Part shown: in pieces, positions 25,101 to 31,547 of the stretch
How the letters are laid out: each line of letters opens with the position of its first letter
Position numbering within the stretch: position 1 is the stretch's first letter
Assembly (NCBI GenBank): GCA_023653785.1
Contig: JAMKCH010001667.1
Location: 142,642-206,641 of the forward strand
DNA: 64,000 nucleotides
Direction: 5' to 3'
DNA from: Ophioderma brevispina
Lineage: Eukaryota > Echinodermata > Ophiuroidea > Amphilepidida > Ophiodermatidae
Translations under genes and position numbers: made by a program
The notes under the pieces: model-generated
Told to the model about the DNA's origin: nothing
What the model saw: the letters and a program-made list of their open reading frames with translations, nothing else
Databases searched by the model: none

Positions 25101-26333
25101 TGGCTCGGGCACTGGTGGTCTTATAGGATCACCAAATAGTGTGACGCTAATTCTAGTCATTATCATTCCGTTATTCATTATTCTACTGATAATTCTAATC
25201 ATTCTAATATTTGTGATCAAGAGGCGTCGCCACCGGAACGAAGAGAGGGAGCCCAAACCGGAACGCTCTATGTCACCGCCATCGTACGATGCCACGTTTG
25301 ATCCAGTTGAAATGGCACCTCACGCGATGGTTAACCATGGTTTAAGCATGACGCCAGATCAGCATCTTATGTATTCACAAAATGGGTTGTATCGTCTGCC
25401 ACCTGGTGCCAACAGCTCAATGGAAGTCGGTCACTTGACAAGAACTGATATATCAGATCAGAGTAACTCTGCGTCCAGTGGGCGTGGCTCAACAACAGTT
25501 GAAGATGAAGAAATACGCAGAATAAATGAACGTACTGTCTCCCCAGATGCTAAAAACCTCAGGTCAAAAGTGATAGACTCGGGCATACAACAGGATCACG
25601 ATGATGGTATGTCATTCCGCGAAACAGAAACTGATTTTATGCATTCGCATGGAAAAGAAAGCATGGCAGAAATGATGCAAAGTGCCAGCGTAGAAAGCAT
25701 GCATGTGTTTGGGGATGAGGGTGGTGGGGAGGCAGGAGGTGGAGTAGACATTGGTAACCTCATTTATGCCAAGCTAGATGAGGTAGGAGCAGAGGAAGAT
25801 GATGCCATCATGGATGGCACAAGAGCATTTGGTTTTACAGATGAAGGCCAGCCTTCAATGGGTGGCTCGTTAAGCTCCATTGTAAATAGCGATGAAGAAC
25901 TCTCGGGAGCTAACATAATGGACATTTATTAGACTGGGGACCTCATCCCCCTCTTGCACCCGTCCTTTGAAGAAATCGCATTATTAAAAGACGACACCAT
26001 TGCAAGAAAAACGTAGATCACCACAGACCAAAAAACATTCAACCTAAACACCCACATACACCCGCCTCCTTTACTGACAGACCGCCCTCAGGGACCAATC
26101 AAACCAGTAGCGCCTGTCGCCATGACACCTCAAATGGTCTCAATGCACGTCTGCCTCGCTCTCCAATTACAAATGAAAGTGCCTTCTCTCCCCACAGCGT
26201 GTCACCCGACCTGACTCCTGACCTCTCACCTTTAGTACCGGGGTCACCGTCAATCACAGCACAGCGAGGGGCGGGTGGGGGGGGGGTCCCAGTTAGCAAA
26301 ACAAATGGATTCTACCTGTGCATAACACATTAG
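837..26333 (+). CDS. dchs: Dachsous-type protocadherin, 3' part of the gene (multi-exon, 5' end outside window)
   Basis: Single-pass membrane cadherin of the Dachsous family, the heterophilic partner of Fat cadherins in planar polarity and growth control. Exons at 837, 2424, 7519, 8223, 9944, 10993, about 12655, 13717, 14820, 15605, 16876, 17846, 18564, 19446, 19974, 20500/20881, 22439 and 23666 encode about 21-22 EC repeats, recognised by LDRE, A.D.D.G and DxNDNxPxF motifs. A transmembrane helix (25141-25218) and a cytoplasmic tail follow. Tail motifs SGRGS..EDEEIRRINE and DSGIQQD are what I recognise as Dachsous-specific, against Fat or clustered protocadherins. The family usually has about 27 EC repeats, so about 5 plus the signal peptide should lie upstream. 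Most introns are phase 1. Odd points are dense frameshifts at 8.4-12.9 kb, a duplicated exon at 20.5 kb and a broken C-terminus after 25930. Identity is inferred from remembered family features, not a search. Confidence 0.9.
1114..2423 (+). other. dachsous intron
   Basis: AT-rich non-coding DNA between two phase-compatible exons. It ends in a T-rich tract and TTCAG acceptor. I see no gene or clear repeat in it. Confidence 0.6.
2424..2567 (+). CDS. dchs: dachsous exon: N-terminal half of an EC repeat
   Basis: Encodes DIDEGSDIGSDITSVTAKDS followed by GQYGTVYYTIVSGND and FTINRNT, the usual A.D.DSG..G.V.Y.I..GN...F.I...TG pattern. It starts with the two bases that finish the codon left by the previous exon and ends in phase 1 at ACA|G before GTCAGT. 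Confidence 0.88.
2568..7518 (+). other. Long dachsous intron (about 4.9 kb)
   Basis: The largest intron of this gene in the window. It contains one MITE-like element (5647-6001) and otherwise AT-rich unique-looking sequence. Open frames here are short and lack any family signature. Cadherin coding resumes in the same repeat and phase at 7519, so no exon need be missing. Confidence 0.6.
5647..6001. mobile_element. MITE-like element, family A, copy 1
   Basis: About 355 bp bounded by terminal inverted repeats AAAGGTGCAATGAGAGATTT at the left and GAAATCTCTCGTTGCACTTT at the right. The interior matches the copies at 28476-28824 (inverted) and 54210-54503 in blocks such as AAGCTTTCTATCAAAA and the TTCAGCTTATG-like stretch. 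It has no coding capacity, so it would be a non-autonomous DNA transposon. Confidence 0.75.
7519..7758 (+). CDS. dchs: dachsous exon: second half of an EC repeat and start of the next
   Basis: Joins exon 2424-2567 to give NRNTGTITLAGTLDRD, then VMATDGGG and the linker VVGPDDSPPVF, followed by YNFEVQENA of the next repeat. The linker lacks the usual NDN core (GPDDSPP in place of DxNDNxP), so calcium binding at this boundary may be weaker. Acceptor TACAG, donor CAG|GTTAGT, phase 1 at both ends. Confidence 0.87.
8223..9214 (+). CDS. dchs: dachsous large exon with multiple frameshifts
   Basis: The first 200 bases are intact (ENTAEITYSIQSGDPNGYF, then LDQRTGQITI). After about 8417 the cadherin sequence continues but jumps among frames. 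Fragments read across frames include RDHDSGVNNGVVRYRLVEN, FAVQRVTGQFTLER, YEIKVQAYDRGESG, NLTIIV..QDVN, VEATDNDRGKNARITYTL, FTEEATYHFSLDENMAPNT and NRVTYTISDSSHFNFDST. These cover about three EC repeats in order with no large gap. Acceptor TTACAG and donor CAG|GTAAGA are both good. Single-base indels every few tens of bases suggest low-accuracy sequence; a decaying gene is less likely because exons on both sides are clean. Confidence 0.75.
9944..10214 (+). CDS. dchs: dachsous exon with frameshifts
   Basis: Cadherin fragments in several frames: GALQLQEH then DRETTYYK, STAEIYIN, YLNDNPP, SHADRYVV, KESSPYVD, AHDPDS-like and GEIVFSIS before the donor CGAG|GTTAGT. The exon supplies the end of one repeat, a DLNDNPP-type linker and the start of the next. 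It splices in phase 1 to TSKFSIDPNTG of the next exon. The frame breaks match those in the preceding exon. Confidence 0.68.
10993..11975 (+). CDS. dchs: dachsous large exon with frameshifts (3' end uncertain)
   Basis: Starts cleanly with TSKFSIDPNTGIISTAAILD, then ATDRGSPP and VEDINDHTP. After that, fragments in alternating frames read TYLFTVEENTPPQTEIGQVS, AKDPDAGDNGRLYYSIINGN, GVFGINRTTG, DLNDNAPEFTEDP, VRYSIQTDQSTFEIDPVSGA, FVVQAQDQATVSEDV, and AVDGDAGENGRLIYEVV followed by GGNEAA. That is about three EC repeats. The 3' boundary lies between about 11925 and 11975 and cannot be set because the frame is broken there. Confidence 0.7.
11976..12654 (+). other. dachsous intron
   Basis: Non-coding stretch between two frameshifted exons. 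No repeat or gene was recognised. It has the same general composition as other introns. Confidence 0.45.
12655..12908 (+). CDS. dchs: dachsous exon with frameshifts (5' end approximate)
   Basis: Fragments in changing frames: HERHYNLNITASDHGI, VVINVEDVNASPPHF-like, FEPSVYEMNITEF and GQ-VTATVGDSG, ending at donor TCAG|GTAAGC. In the final frame GACTCAG joins phase 1 to GINGEITYEI of the exon at 13717. This is the last exon of the frameshift-rich block. The acceptor near 12655 is not clear. Confidence 0.65.
13717..13851 (+). CDS. dchs: dachsous exon: middle of an EC repeat
   Basis: Encodes GINGEITYEIPLGIAGDKFS, IDSSTGVIVTTAELDREM and YVLT in one clean frame, phase 1 at both ends. Acceptor TACAG, donor ACAG|GTAAGG. 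It marks the return to intact coding sequence after the frameshifted block. Confidence 0.88.
14023..14643. repeat. 42-bp tandem repeat (minisatellite), about 14.5 copies, in a dachsous intron
   Basis: The unit CTGCAGTCAAACCATTGTGG + ACTGTAGTTTGACCGACATA + AT is repeated with few changes. Since 42 is divisible by 3, both strands stay open and give long spurious frames (157-165 codons). A single extra base near 14472 shifts the frame. A variant unit (ATTATGGACTGCAGG) recurs at 14030 and 14282, exactly six units apart, a hint of higher-order structure. Within a unit GTCAAAC and GTTTGAC form a short inverted repeat. Confidence 0.95.
14820..15029 (+). CDS. dchs: dachsous exon: end of one EC repeat and start of the next
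   Basis: Encodes VYAKDGAYPARYDVATVNIY, the linker ADDNDHSPVF, YPLSLPENQAP and AQDNDVGINAMLSYTIIG. Acceptor TTACAG, donor ATAG|GTATGT, phase 1 in and out. The linker keeps the DNDHSP calcium-binding core. Confidence 0.9.
15605..15977 (+). CDS. dchs: dachsous exon: one full EC-repeat length
   Basis: Encodes NSQFQLNPTTGQLSTVGPLD, ASDGATPP, the linker DQNDNDPEFEP, IPESFAVGSTVVTVHA, FDRDEGINAEIQYSMD and FQIDASTGHITTAG. It ends at GCAGG|GTGTGT in phase 2. The next exon adds one base to finish a glycine codon, giving TTAGTFDYERE without a gap. Confidence 0.9.
16538..16701. repeat. Short inverted-repeat element with CAGGGGTGT ends
   Basis: About 164 bp starting CAGGGGTGTGATT and ending AATACACCCCTG, with repeated CAGGATTTTT blocks inside. 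It looks like a small non-autonomous element (CAGGGG ends are common in hAT-type MITEs). It lies in a dachsous intron. Confidence 0.6.
16876..17124 (+). CDS. dchs: dachsous exon: end of one EC repeat and start of the next
   Basis: Encodes TFDYERETSYTIEVKATDGG, the linker DENDNAPIL, ANISIGTGSGAYVTTVTAED and KDSGDNGEVNF. The first base completes the codon from the previous exon. It ends in phase 2 at CAG|GTGGGT. A (CATA)n microsatellite begins about 20 bp beyond the donor. Confidence 0.89.
17143..17170. repeat. (CATA)n microsatellite next to a splice donor
   Basis: Seven uninterrupted CATA units just inside the intron that follows the exon ending at 17124. Confidence 0.9.
17846..17985 (+). CDS. 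dchs: dachsous exon: middle of an EC repeat
   Basis: Encodes FGETSSEFTIVADTGVILTR, MVYRMEVIAFDLGTPPQSST. Here TRTSMNTDM takes the position usually held by LDRE. Acceptor TTCAG, donor ACAG|GTATGT, entering in phase 2 and leaving in phase 1. Confidence 0.88.
18078..18432 (-). mobile_element. tRNA-derived SINE, family 1, copy 1
   Basis: On the minus strand the head reads GTGGTCCAGTGGAAAAGCGC (A-box-like) and GAGTTCGAGCCCCACTGGGG (B-box-like). A body follows and ends near AAAGCGCCATATAAAAACTG with an ATT-rich tail. A second copy with the same body lies at 52790-53124. It does not fold as a normal tRNA gene and is not called one. Confidence 0.8.
18564..18776 (+). CDS. dchs: dachsous exon with non-canonical EC linker
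   Basis: Encodes GIVEVRVGDTPSATLEFAQS, DYVAGVDEDEDDNHQVLVLH, SVTFRIASGNENNAFGIQPT. The linker reads VRVGDTPSATLEF where DxNDNxPxF is expected, so the calcium site is reduced. Acceptor CCAG, donor GATG|GTGAGA, phase 1 at both ends. Confidence 0.87.
18938..19273. mobile_element. MITE-like element, family B, copy 1
   Basis: About 335 bp from AAAGGGCCATGGTCC to GTCATCCCCCTTTA. The interior (TTGGTATCAGAAGAAAG, GTTATGAGTGAAAATGTGCC, TTGACCAATATTAATTTTAC) is shared in the opposite orientation with 28922-29222 and in degraded form with 61627-61958. No coding capacity. Confidence 0.75.
19446..19678 (+). CDS. dchs: dachsous exon: end of one EC repeat and start of the next
   Basis: Encodes DSAVLIVSDSSTLDYET, LRLIVEAEAPSGGPVPLYGY, the linker DANDNAPHF and YTTSVWESHNAGIFVIQ. 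Acceptor AACAG, donor ACAG|GTACAG. It leaves in phase 0, matching the phase-0 start of the next exon (VSATDADSG). Confidence 0.89.
19974..20256 (+). CDS. dchs: dachsous exon: nearly one full EC repeat
   Basis: Encodes VSATDADSGANSQIRYSITS, FHLDQLTGILTTNANLDREI, AVDGGSPRLSG, the linker DTNDNRPSFPPP and VTKNE. It ends in phase 1 at GAAA|GTAAGT. The leftover base joins either copy of the duplicated exon to give NLEVGSEIATL. Confidence 0.9.
20500..20715 (+). pseudogene. Duplicated dachsous exon, first copy, cut off at a poly-A run
   Basis: Encodes the same stretch as the exon at 20881 (DLEVGSEIATLTASDADTN, FSIDQYSGTITLAEALD) with a few changes, for example S/N in FAPSGNP and RETRDRY against RESTDRY. 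After GATCAAA it becomes about 20 A residues instead of continuing to the linker, so it has no splice donor and no DENDN motif. The homology extends about 130 bp into the intron upstream, so the repeated unit is about 380 bp. It may be an assembly join of two alleles, or a real recent tandem duplication. The exon as it stands is unlikely to be used. Confidence 0.75.
20881..21167 (+). CDS. dchs: dachsous exon, complete copy
   Basis: Encodes LEVGSEIATLTASDADTNPF, FSIDQYSGTITLAEALDRES, IASDTVYTDQTTLTVIVQDE and the linker DENDNIPAFDQQSYQ. Acceptor TTACAG, donor CAG|GTGAGT. It enters in phase 1 and leaves in phase 0, joining VTLPELTPAGY at 22439. It is the complete form of the truncated copy at 20500. 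Confidence 0.88.
21168..22438 (+). other. dachsous intron with homopolymer C runs and a SINE
   Basis: Contains two long C runs (around 21290-21310 and 21473-21500) and a tRNA-derived SINE (22029-22370). No exon-like sequence was seen between the flanking phase-0 junctions. Confidence 0.65.
22029..22370 (+). mobile_element. tRNA-derived SINE, family 2
   Basis: Begins near GGCACGTGTGGTCCAGTGG with a B-box-like GGGTTCGAGCCCCGCTGGGG, then a body with GTAAGGCGCTTTACCTCAAT and GCATAAATGGGTACCGGC. Only the two promoter boxes are tRNA-like, and a tRNA 3' half with a matching acceptor stem is lacking. The element sits in a dachsous intron in the sense orientation. Confidence 0.75.
22439..22580 (+). 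CDS. dchs: dachsous exon: N-terminal half of an EC repeat
   Basis: Encodes VTLPELTPAGYAVLTVNATD, LDIGLNADIAYSMGV and FTIDRIT. Acceptor TATCAG, donor ACAG|GTGAGT. It enters in phase 0 and leaves in phase 1, joining GAISTNQTIEF in the last exon. Confidence 0.89.
22613..22718. mobile_element. Palindromic MITE-like element, family C, copy 1
   Basis: About 105 bp foldback: ATAATTACATTATACCCTTC at the left mirrors GAAGGGTGTAATGATTTAT at the right, with TTTATTCTGTTAATGGAATAAA at the centre. Near-identical elements lie at 37610-37716 and, interrupted, at 61566-62008. It begins about 30 bp downstream of the exon donor at 22580. Confidence 0.8.
22736..23076. mobile_element. MITE-like element with AAAGGTGGGTGACCC ends
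   Basis: About 340 bp bounded by AAAGGTGGGTGACCCGATC and GATTGGGTCACCCACCTTT, a good terminal inverted repeat. The interior block TTTTGGTATCAGAAGAAAGTT is shared with family B, so it is a related subfamily. It abuts the family C element with under 20 bp between them. Confidence 0.75.
23666..25932 (+). CDS. dchs: dachsous last long exon: final EC repeats, transmembrane helix and cytoplasmic tail
   Basis: An uninterrupted 755-codon frame. EC linkers are at 23794 (DINNNAPEF), 24112 (DVNDHAPVF), 24430 (DENDNKPYF) and 24739 (GRDEFSPAF, non-canonical). The membrane-proximal repeat contains RERQKR at 24955-24972, a furin-type site, and further basic residues YRNRR. The transmembrane helix is at 25141-25218 (ILVIIIPLFIILLIILIILI), followed by KRRRHRNE. 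Tail motifs are PPSYDATFDP, SSGRGS..VEDEEIRRINE (25474-25530) and DSGIQQD (25576-25596), then acidic stretches and SIVNSDEEL. The frame stops with TAG at 25930, but family sequence continues beyond it, so this stop is doubtful. Confidence 0.93.
25933..26333 (+). CDS. dchs: Probable continuation of the dachsous cytoplasmic tail, out of frame
   Basis: Directly after the stop, one frame reads LLDWGPHPPLAPV (25926-25965), the next FEEIALLKDDTIARK (25966-26010), and a third NVDHHRPKNIQPKHPHTPAS, then LPRSPITNESAFSPHSVSPD and LTPDLSPLVPGSPSITA up to a TAG at 26331. As I remember the family, Dachsous tails carry YLLDWGPQYQPLAHVF.EIA.LKDD and later SP-rich blocks in this order, so these fragments are coding. 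At least two frame changes and one in-frame stop separate them, as expected from small indels in the sequence. A G run at 26273-26286 makes the final stop uncertain too. Confidence 0.7.
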
Positions 26334-26415
26334 GGGGAGGAGCTCAGGGTCAAGGACTAACAGCACTCCTCAAATCTGCAAGAGCAGTTATACTGCCGTT
26401 GCTGCTGTGTGTGGC

Positions 26416-26427
26416 AATAAAAATAAA
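26416..26427 (+). terminator. Polyadenylation signals of dachsous
   Basis: Two overlapping-adjacent AATAAA hexamers (26416 and 26422) lie about 85 bp after the last candidate stop codon, at the expected place for the 3' end of the dachsous transcript. Confidence 0.65.
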
Positions 26428-26449
26428 GCAATGAAGAAGAGATACAAAT

Positions 26450-28410
26450 CATAGTACTTGTGTGGTTTATAATTACAGGAAAGCTCATTTGTGGTTGCTC
26501 CCAAGATATTTTGATTAAAAGTAATAGTTTTGGGGCTTACAAATGAGATTTTCTCTAATGTTCAAGGTCTTTGTGCTTCCATTTTTGTTTGTGTGGTAGC
26601 TGATGGTTTTATATTGTTTTTTCATTAAATGAAGTTTTAATGTTTAATTATCAGCAATTCAACTCAATTTTTGTGTAACACCCATCCACTAAACATTTCC
26701 ATTGGTATTCATTATTTTGATGACATTTTTTTAAAATACGGTACATTGCTGATATTCCAAAGGTAGTTCTAACTTTAGACCTTGGGTTTTATCAGGGTTA
26801 ATCCTTTCTGAATTAACTTTTTTTTCAATATAGATAGCATATGCCCTGAAAGTTTTTATTCTGTATAGGTTAGACACGTTCTCAAGGACGGGTCGTTTTT
26901 TCACTCTATGACACATACTTTCAAAGGAATATTGAAAGAAAAAAAGTCCATGCATGAAGTACTAATCCCTAGTTTACCCCTTGGTCAACAGTTTAAGGTC
27001 CATTCACATTTCACTCCAATGGCAGGGCAGTGAAAATGGGTGAAGACCATCTCTGACCCTCTCTGACTCAACACGGCAGCAGCGCAATGCAATTGAACTG
27101 ACCAGTTGTTGCTGTGTTGAGTCAGAGATGGTTTTTCATCCATTTTCACTGCAACTGCCATTGCCGTGAAGTATGTATAGACTTTATTCTACAACTAATA
27201 AAATGCACATTCCTATTACCGTCTGGCTGCCCATTATTGAAAATGGAGCATTCTGATTGGTCATTTTACTGCCCATTATCTGCAACTAAGGGGTCGCATA
27301 CATTTTCTTATAAATCAAGATGTTTTAGGTAATACGACTAGAAATAAAGGGTTTGCAGTATATCTATGGACTCATAATGTATCTTCGGCCGGAAAAACTT
27401 AAAAATAATGGCTCGGCTGCGCCTCGCATTATTTAGTTTTTCCGACCTCGGACACATTATCCGCCCATAAACGATACTGCATCACCCCTTTATTTCTCTT
27501 AATTAGCAAGTGGAATTTTTCTACATAAATTGGAAGTGCAGTTAATAGAGTGCAACATTGTCAATCAGTTGTTAAAGATAGCAAAGGATAGATGTGTAGA
27601 TCTGATTTGGAAAATCAATGGGCTTGATATGTTTCATTTTGGTAATGAATCCAAATGTATTCTGCATTCAAACTTGCATGTAATTTACATGTGACTTGCT
27701 TGTCACACACATGCAACATGTGAGTTACATGTGAATTACATGTGAGCACTTGCAGTTTGAAAAGGAATTTGCACCTAGGATATTTGACTCCCATCATAAT
27801 CTTGAAAGAGAAAAAGTGGTATAGAAAAGAGCACCAATTTGCACTAACCTAATTACCCTTTCAAATGTCATTGTTTGTTAACATACTTGTCTTCCATTAA
27901 TTACTGGGGTTTTTGTTCAGTTACTATATCAACTTGAACTTAAAAAATTAAAATAACAAACAATGTCTCATTTTATTAGTATTCAACCAGGACCTGGCCA
28001 TCAGATCACCCTATAGTAATGGTCTTTAACAGTTGTACTTAAAAAAAATGATACACAAAAATTAGCTTTTGTGCCAAGAGCTACAGCTCTATTTTCCTTT
28101 TCTTTAAGGTTAAATGTGTAGTCTGAGGGGTGTGTATATGTGTGTATACAGAGAGAAAGCATTTTATTTGTAAATATTTGAATTGCAATATGTAAAAATG
28201 ATGATGATGCTATTGTGGTGTTGAGAGTATTACAGAAAGTGGCCAGTGAATGCTGAAGTGTGTTGGCTAAGACAAAACAGCAGACCATGTTGAAGCTTGG
28301 TATTAAAATGGTGACTAACAGTTGATATTTACAGCAAAACTTATTAAGTTGTCTTATTAGGTACAAATGTTTGAAGTGTATGGCATTTATTTTAGCCTTA
28401 TTTTCTGTTG
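26450..28410. other. Intergenic DNA after dachsous
   Basis: No gene seen. It contains a foldback element (27010-27170), a second inverted pair around the CpG-containing stretch 27390-27450 (AATAATGGCTCGGCTG against CGCCTCGCATTATT), and a patch of repeated ACATGTGA words at 27680-27740. Confidence 0.6.
27010..27170. repeat. Foldback element
   Basis: Inverted arms: TTCACTCCAATGGCAGGGCA at the left against TGCCATTGCCGTGAA at the right, with further pairing of CACTG..AAAATGG, CCATCTCTGA and CTGACTCAACAC. The centre is near 27085. MITE-like, no coding capacity. Confidence 0.7.
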
Positions 28411-28475
28411 CATCAAGAGCCAGAGGGTGTACTGAGACCATCCCACAATGCACCTGTATTGGGAAATTTCATCTT

Positions 28476-28824
28476 AAAGGTGCAATGAGAGATTTCACAT
28501 ATCAGGTGTCCCAAAAATGTGAAAATTCTGATTTTTGCACTGGTGTAAAGCTTTCTATCAAAAATATCCCCATGTGAAAGGATTAAGCTGAGAAATGTTT
28601 CTTTGGTACCAAAATTGTGAAATTCCTAATTTCCTATAGGAGCAAATACGAAATTCAGCCTATGTTTCTATTGACATATAAGCATACAAATCACATGTTG
28701 TTCTCTTTTTAAGTTATTTTTGTAGCCAAATAAATGGAAGGGAATCTATTACATGTCTAATCTATATGAAATCAATACATATCATAGAAAATATGGACGA
28801 CTTGAAATCTCTCGTTGCACCTTT
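28476..28824. mobile_element. MITE-like element, family A, copy 2 (nested)
   Basis: About 349 bp from AAAGGTGCAATGAGAGATTT to GAAATCTCTCGTTGCACCTTT. The interior is inverted relative to the copy at 5647-6001 and includes AAGCTTTCTATCAAAAATAT and GCAAATACGAAATTCAGCCT. It interrupts the host element at a point corresponding to about 40595. Confidence 0.8.
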
Positions 28825-28921
28825 TATTGCATCATGTAATCCGCAAAAATCCTATTCTTAACACATTAAAACACTGACTTTTACGCTCATTTTAGCCCAC
28901 AAAACGTTAACGTTAGTACTT

Positions 28922-29222
28922 AAAGGGGGATGGCCCGATTTAAGGATATGAAGTTTTCATCTTAATCTTTCATCTGTAAAGTTTCGCGCCGATATTTCAA
29001 TCCGTTTTGATTGCGAGAGCTAAAAACGTGATTTTGTAAGCCCCATAGAGTACTGTGTAAAATTAATATTGGTCGACCAAAATGGGGGCACATTTTCGCT
29101 CATAACTTCCAAACCCAACATCCTTTGGTTAGCTTTCTTCTGATACCAAAATGTTGACCACTTTGGTAAAATCTATGGGCTTCTGGGGACGAGGCTATTA
29201 GCGATCAGGCCATGGACTTCTA
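28922..29222. mobile_element. MITE-like element, family B, copy 2 (nested)
   Basis: About 300 bp starting AAAGGGGGATGGCCCGATT and ending near CAGGCCATGGACTTCT. The interior is the reverse complement of 18938-19273 (for example GTAAAATTAATATTGGTCGA and CTTTCTTCTGATACCAAAA). It lies in the host element just after GTTAGTACTT, where the 40.5-kb copy reads GCTAGTACTTGGATCC. Confidence 0.8.
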
Positions 29223-29295
29223 AGGATTTTAAATGGCTTAAGGTTCTCACAAACTTTTGGAACACTTTTTATCCCTAAGTACTGACATGTGTTTA

Positions 29296-29599
29296 TACTC
29301 GATTCATCTGATATGTGACCCCGTACCATTTTCTTGCGGAGGTGAAAAATTCAATGAGGCGCAGGGACTTCTGTTAATCATGTTATTGTGAGCAATGTTA
29401 AGGCCTGAAATACACTATAATGCGATTCCATACATGAATGAAATTGTATTTAGTGGCAGGTGAGTGAGTTAAATGACCAGAGTGTCCACCAAGATAATCC
29501 GGTGTGGCACGTGCATTTGAATTCTTTTATCTTCCCTCTCCGACTTATTGGAATAGGTCCAAAACTCTAGGGGGACGAACATATCACGCGAATCGAGTA
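29296..29599. mobile_element. MITE-like element, family D, TA-flanked (nested)
   Basis: About 304 bp with ends TACTCGATTC and GAATCGAGTA and near-terminal TGATATGT/ACATATCA. It is flanked by TA on both sides (29294-29295 and 29600-29601). The empty copy at 40.5 kb has a single TA at this place (GAGTTAGTACAG). TA target duplication is typical of the Tc1/mariner superfamily. Confidence 0.75.
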
Positions 29600-29668
29600 T
29601 AGTACAGTAGAGTATAGGCACATTGCAATGCATTATGGGATTGGTTCAAAACACTCTCTGGGCTGTAC

Positions 29669-31250
29669 CTTAAAGCAAAATTTTGTTTTACAAGTAGGGT
29701 TTAATATTGCTGTAATTGCACTCATTTTAATACCAAGTTTGTATTCAATGTGAGATTGACTATGGGGAGAAAGTAACAACCAAAAATAGCCAAATTGAAT
29801 GTTAATTTATAGTGTATATAGCAAATTATTTTTTGAATATACTGTGTTGAACAACAGTAGTATCCTCCATATTTTGTATACCAGATTGTGAGGATTTTGA
29901 CCAATAAAATATTCTAGGCACTGGGTTAAGTTTGATAACAAGTAGCTCTACATTTAGGAGCCTTTTTTTACTTGAGTATTTTAAAGAGAAATTTGGAAAC
30001 TCATTTAAAGTAAATTGGATACCTATAAAATTCAGATATGGGTGGGTAGAGCAAATGTGTGCAAGGTTAAAAAAAATCACATGTTCAATCGGTGTCACAT
30101 TGAGATCATTTTTTTTTCAAGCATTTCTAAAATCTTACATTTAGTGTGTGTATTCAGGGTCTATGATCTATTCAGTTTATTAGATAGTTTGAATATGACA
30201 GAGTGAGGGCTTTTTTACCCTTCATTGTACTTATGATAAGTACCCACATTGTTTTTTGTGCAAGAGGCATGTGTGTGTTGGTGTGCCATGAAAAAGTTGT
30301 CCAAATTTTTAGGATGCGTATTTAGACCAAACCAGATATTCAGGAACACTGCTGGTCAGTTATTTCTCCTTCAGTAAACAGCATCTGCCAATATATTTTT
30401 AGAAAACCTTCCGTCAATGTGCCGAATAACGCATGGCTCCTTGTTGAAAACCAATATTTTGTAGACTTCACATATTTGCAGAAATGAAATATGCCAAAAA
30501 TAATTAAATTTTGATAAAATGCCTGCACACTCACTATCAGATTTGATAGATTGCACAATATTTTGTAGACTTGACATATTTATAGAAATGAAATATGCCA
30601 AAAATAAACATAAGAAAATGTAAAGCAGACACTCTTATTTGCTAAATTTTCAGGATAAATTCTCAAAATGATCTATTGGAAATGACCTTGCACGTAATTG
30701 GCCCTTTCCTTCGTGGGGGGGGGGGGGAGGTTGGGTGTTAGTACTGTTATACTTACTGTTTGCTTTGTTATGTATTATTCCAAAAGTGAGGCAGACTGAC
30801 TATTTGAGTGTTAGCTTTGCACTGTTTTACAACCACAATAGAATGCCAATTACATATACGGTCTATACTTCAAATATTTGTTTCTTTGAGAAATTGTGAA
30901 CCCCATAAAACGTAAGGTTACTTAATCGGTATCCACTCAGGGGTGTATTTAAAATTATATCATATGAAACTGTTTTAAAAATAGCAAGAATGTTTTGTCT
31001 TTTTTACCTTTTGTCGTTTGCTGAAATGTGGTCTTCCAATTATATTATCCCCATAATTTCGGACTTAATTTGATTATTCAAAAGGGGGTAATTTGCATGT
31101 AGAAGCTATGGGAACTAAGTCAAAACAATACAACATTCCAATATCAGATTCCGGGGTTATATTTATTACACGTTCTATACTGACCTGAAATATGAAGTGA
31201 CGTCCAAAAGTATTTACCAGTTGTAGCATTAACTCTAGCACAACTAAATC
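29669..31250. other. Intergenic DNA
   Basis: AT-rich with no gene recognised. It holds a diverged tandem duplication at 30450-30605 (TATTTTGTAGACTT.ACATAT and AGAAATGAAATATGCCAAAA, each twice about 95 bp apart) and a G run near 30716. Confidence 0.55.
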
Positions 31251-31547
31251 TCACAAAGTCTCGACTGTGTTAATTGAGAAAATGGCATAAGTCCAAAAGT
31301 AGCGATGACTCATAAAACCAAGACTCATATTGGCACGAATTCGCTGCGGCCGGACCAGCGCACCAAACACAAAGACAGACACACTCCCAAAGAAGATAGG
31401 AACAGTGATCTCGAACGACAACCGCCGTAGCGTGCTATCCCCGGGTCCTAGGCCGGGGCCCGAAGGGCCTTGGTTTGCATCCCACCCAAGTTTGCGACTT
31501 TTCTTGTTCCCCTCTTTCCTCACTGAAGCAAAAAAGGTGGCGCTCAT
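31251..31547 (-). CDS. Possible small exon or protein in a GC-rich block, unknown function
   Basis: A GC- and CpG-rich block (about 31330-31580) stands out from the AT-rich surroundings and holds a 98-codon minus-strand frame starting MSATFFASVRKEGNKKSRKL in a good initiation context (GATATGAGC). It has one hydrophobic stretch, ITVPIFFGSVSVFVFGALV, that could span a membrane, flanked by basic residues. I do not recognise it. It could be a first exon of a gene on the minus strand, a promoter-type CpG island, or chance. There is no supporting neighbour. Confidence 0.25.
   Translation of the reverse strand: MSATFFASVRKEGNKKSRKLGWDANQGPSGPGLGPGDSTLRRLSFEITVPIFFGSVSVFVFGALVRPQRIRANMSLGFMSHRYFWTYAIFSINTVETL

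Larger units (their letters stand above)
28411..29668. mobile_element. Composite: a 260-bp host element carrying three nested MITE insertions
   Basis: The outer parts (CCATCCCACAATGCACC..., AAAAATCCTATTCTTAA, GCTCATTTTAGC, ATAGGCACATTGCAATGCAT and TATGGGATTGGTTCAAAA) match an uninterrupted element at 40538-40800. Relative to that copy three blocks are inserted: family A (28476-28824), family B (28922-29222) and family D (29296-29599). The 40.5-kb copy acts as an empty-site reference for all three. Confidence 0.8.

Noticed and set aside
26099..26299. Minus-strand 66-codon frame in the dachsous 3' region
   Set aside because: It is antisense to the SP-rich Dachsous tail and gains its composition from that coding sequence.
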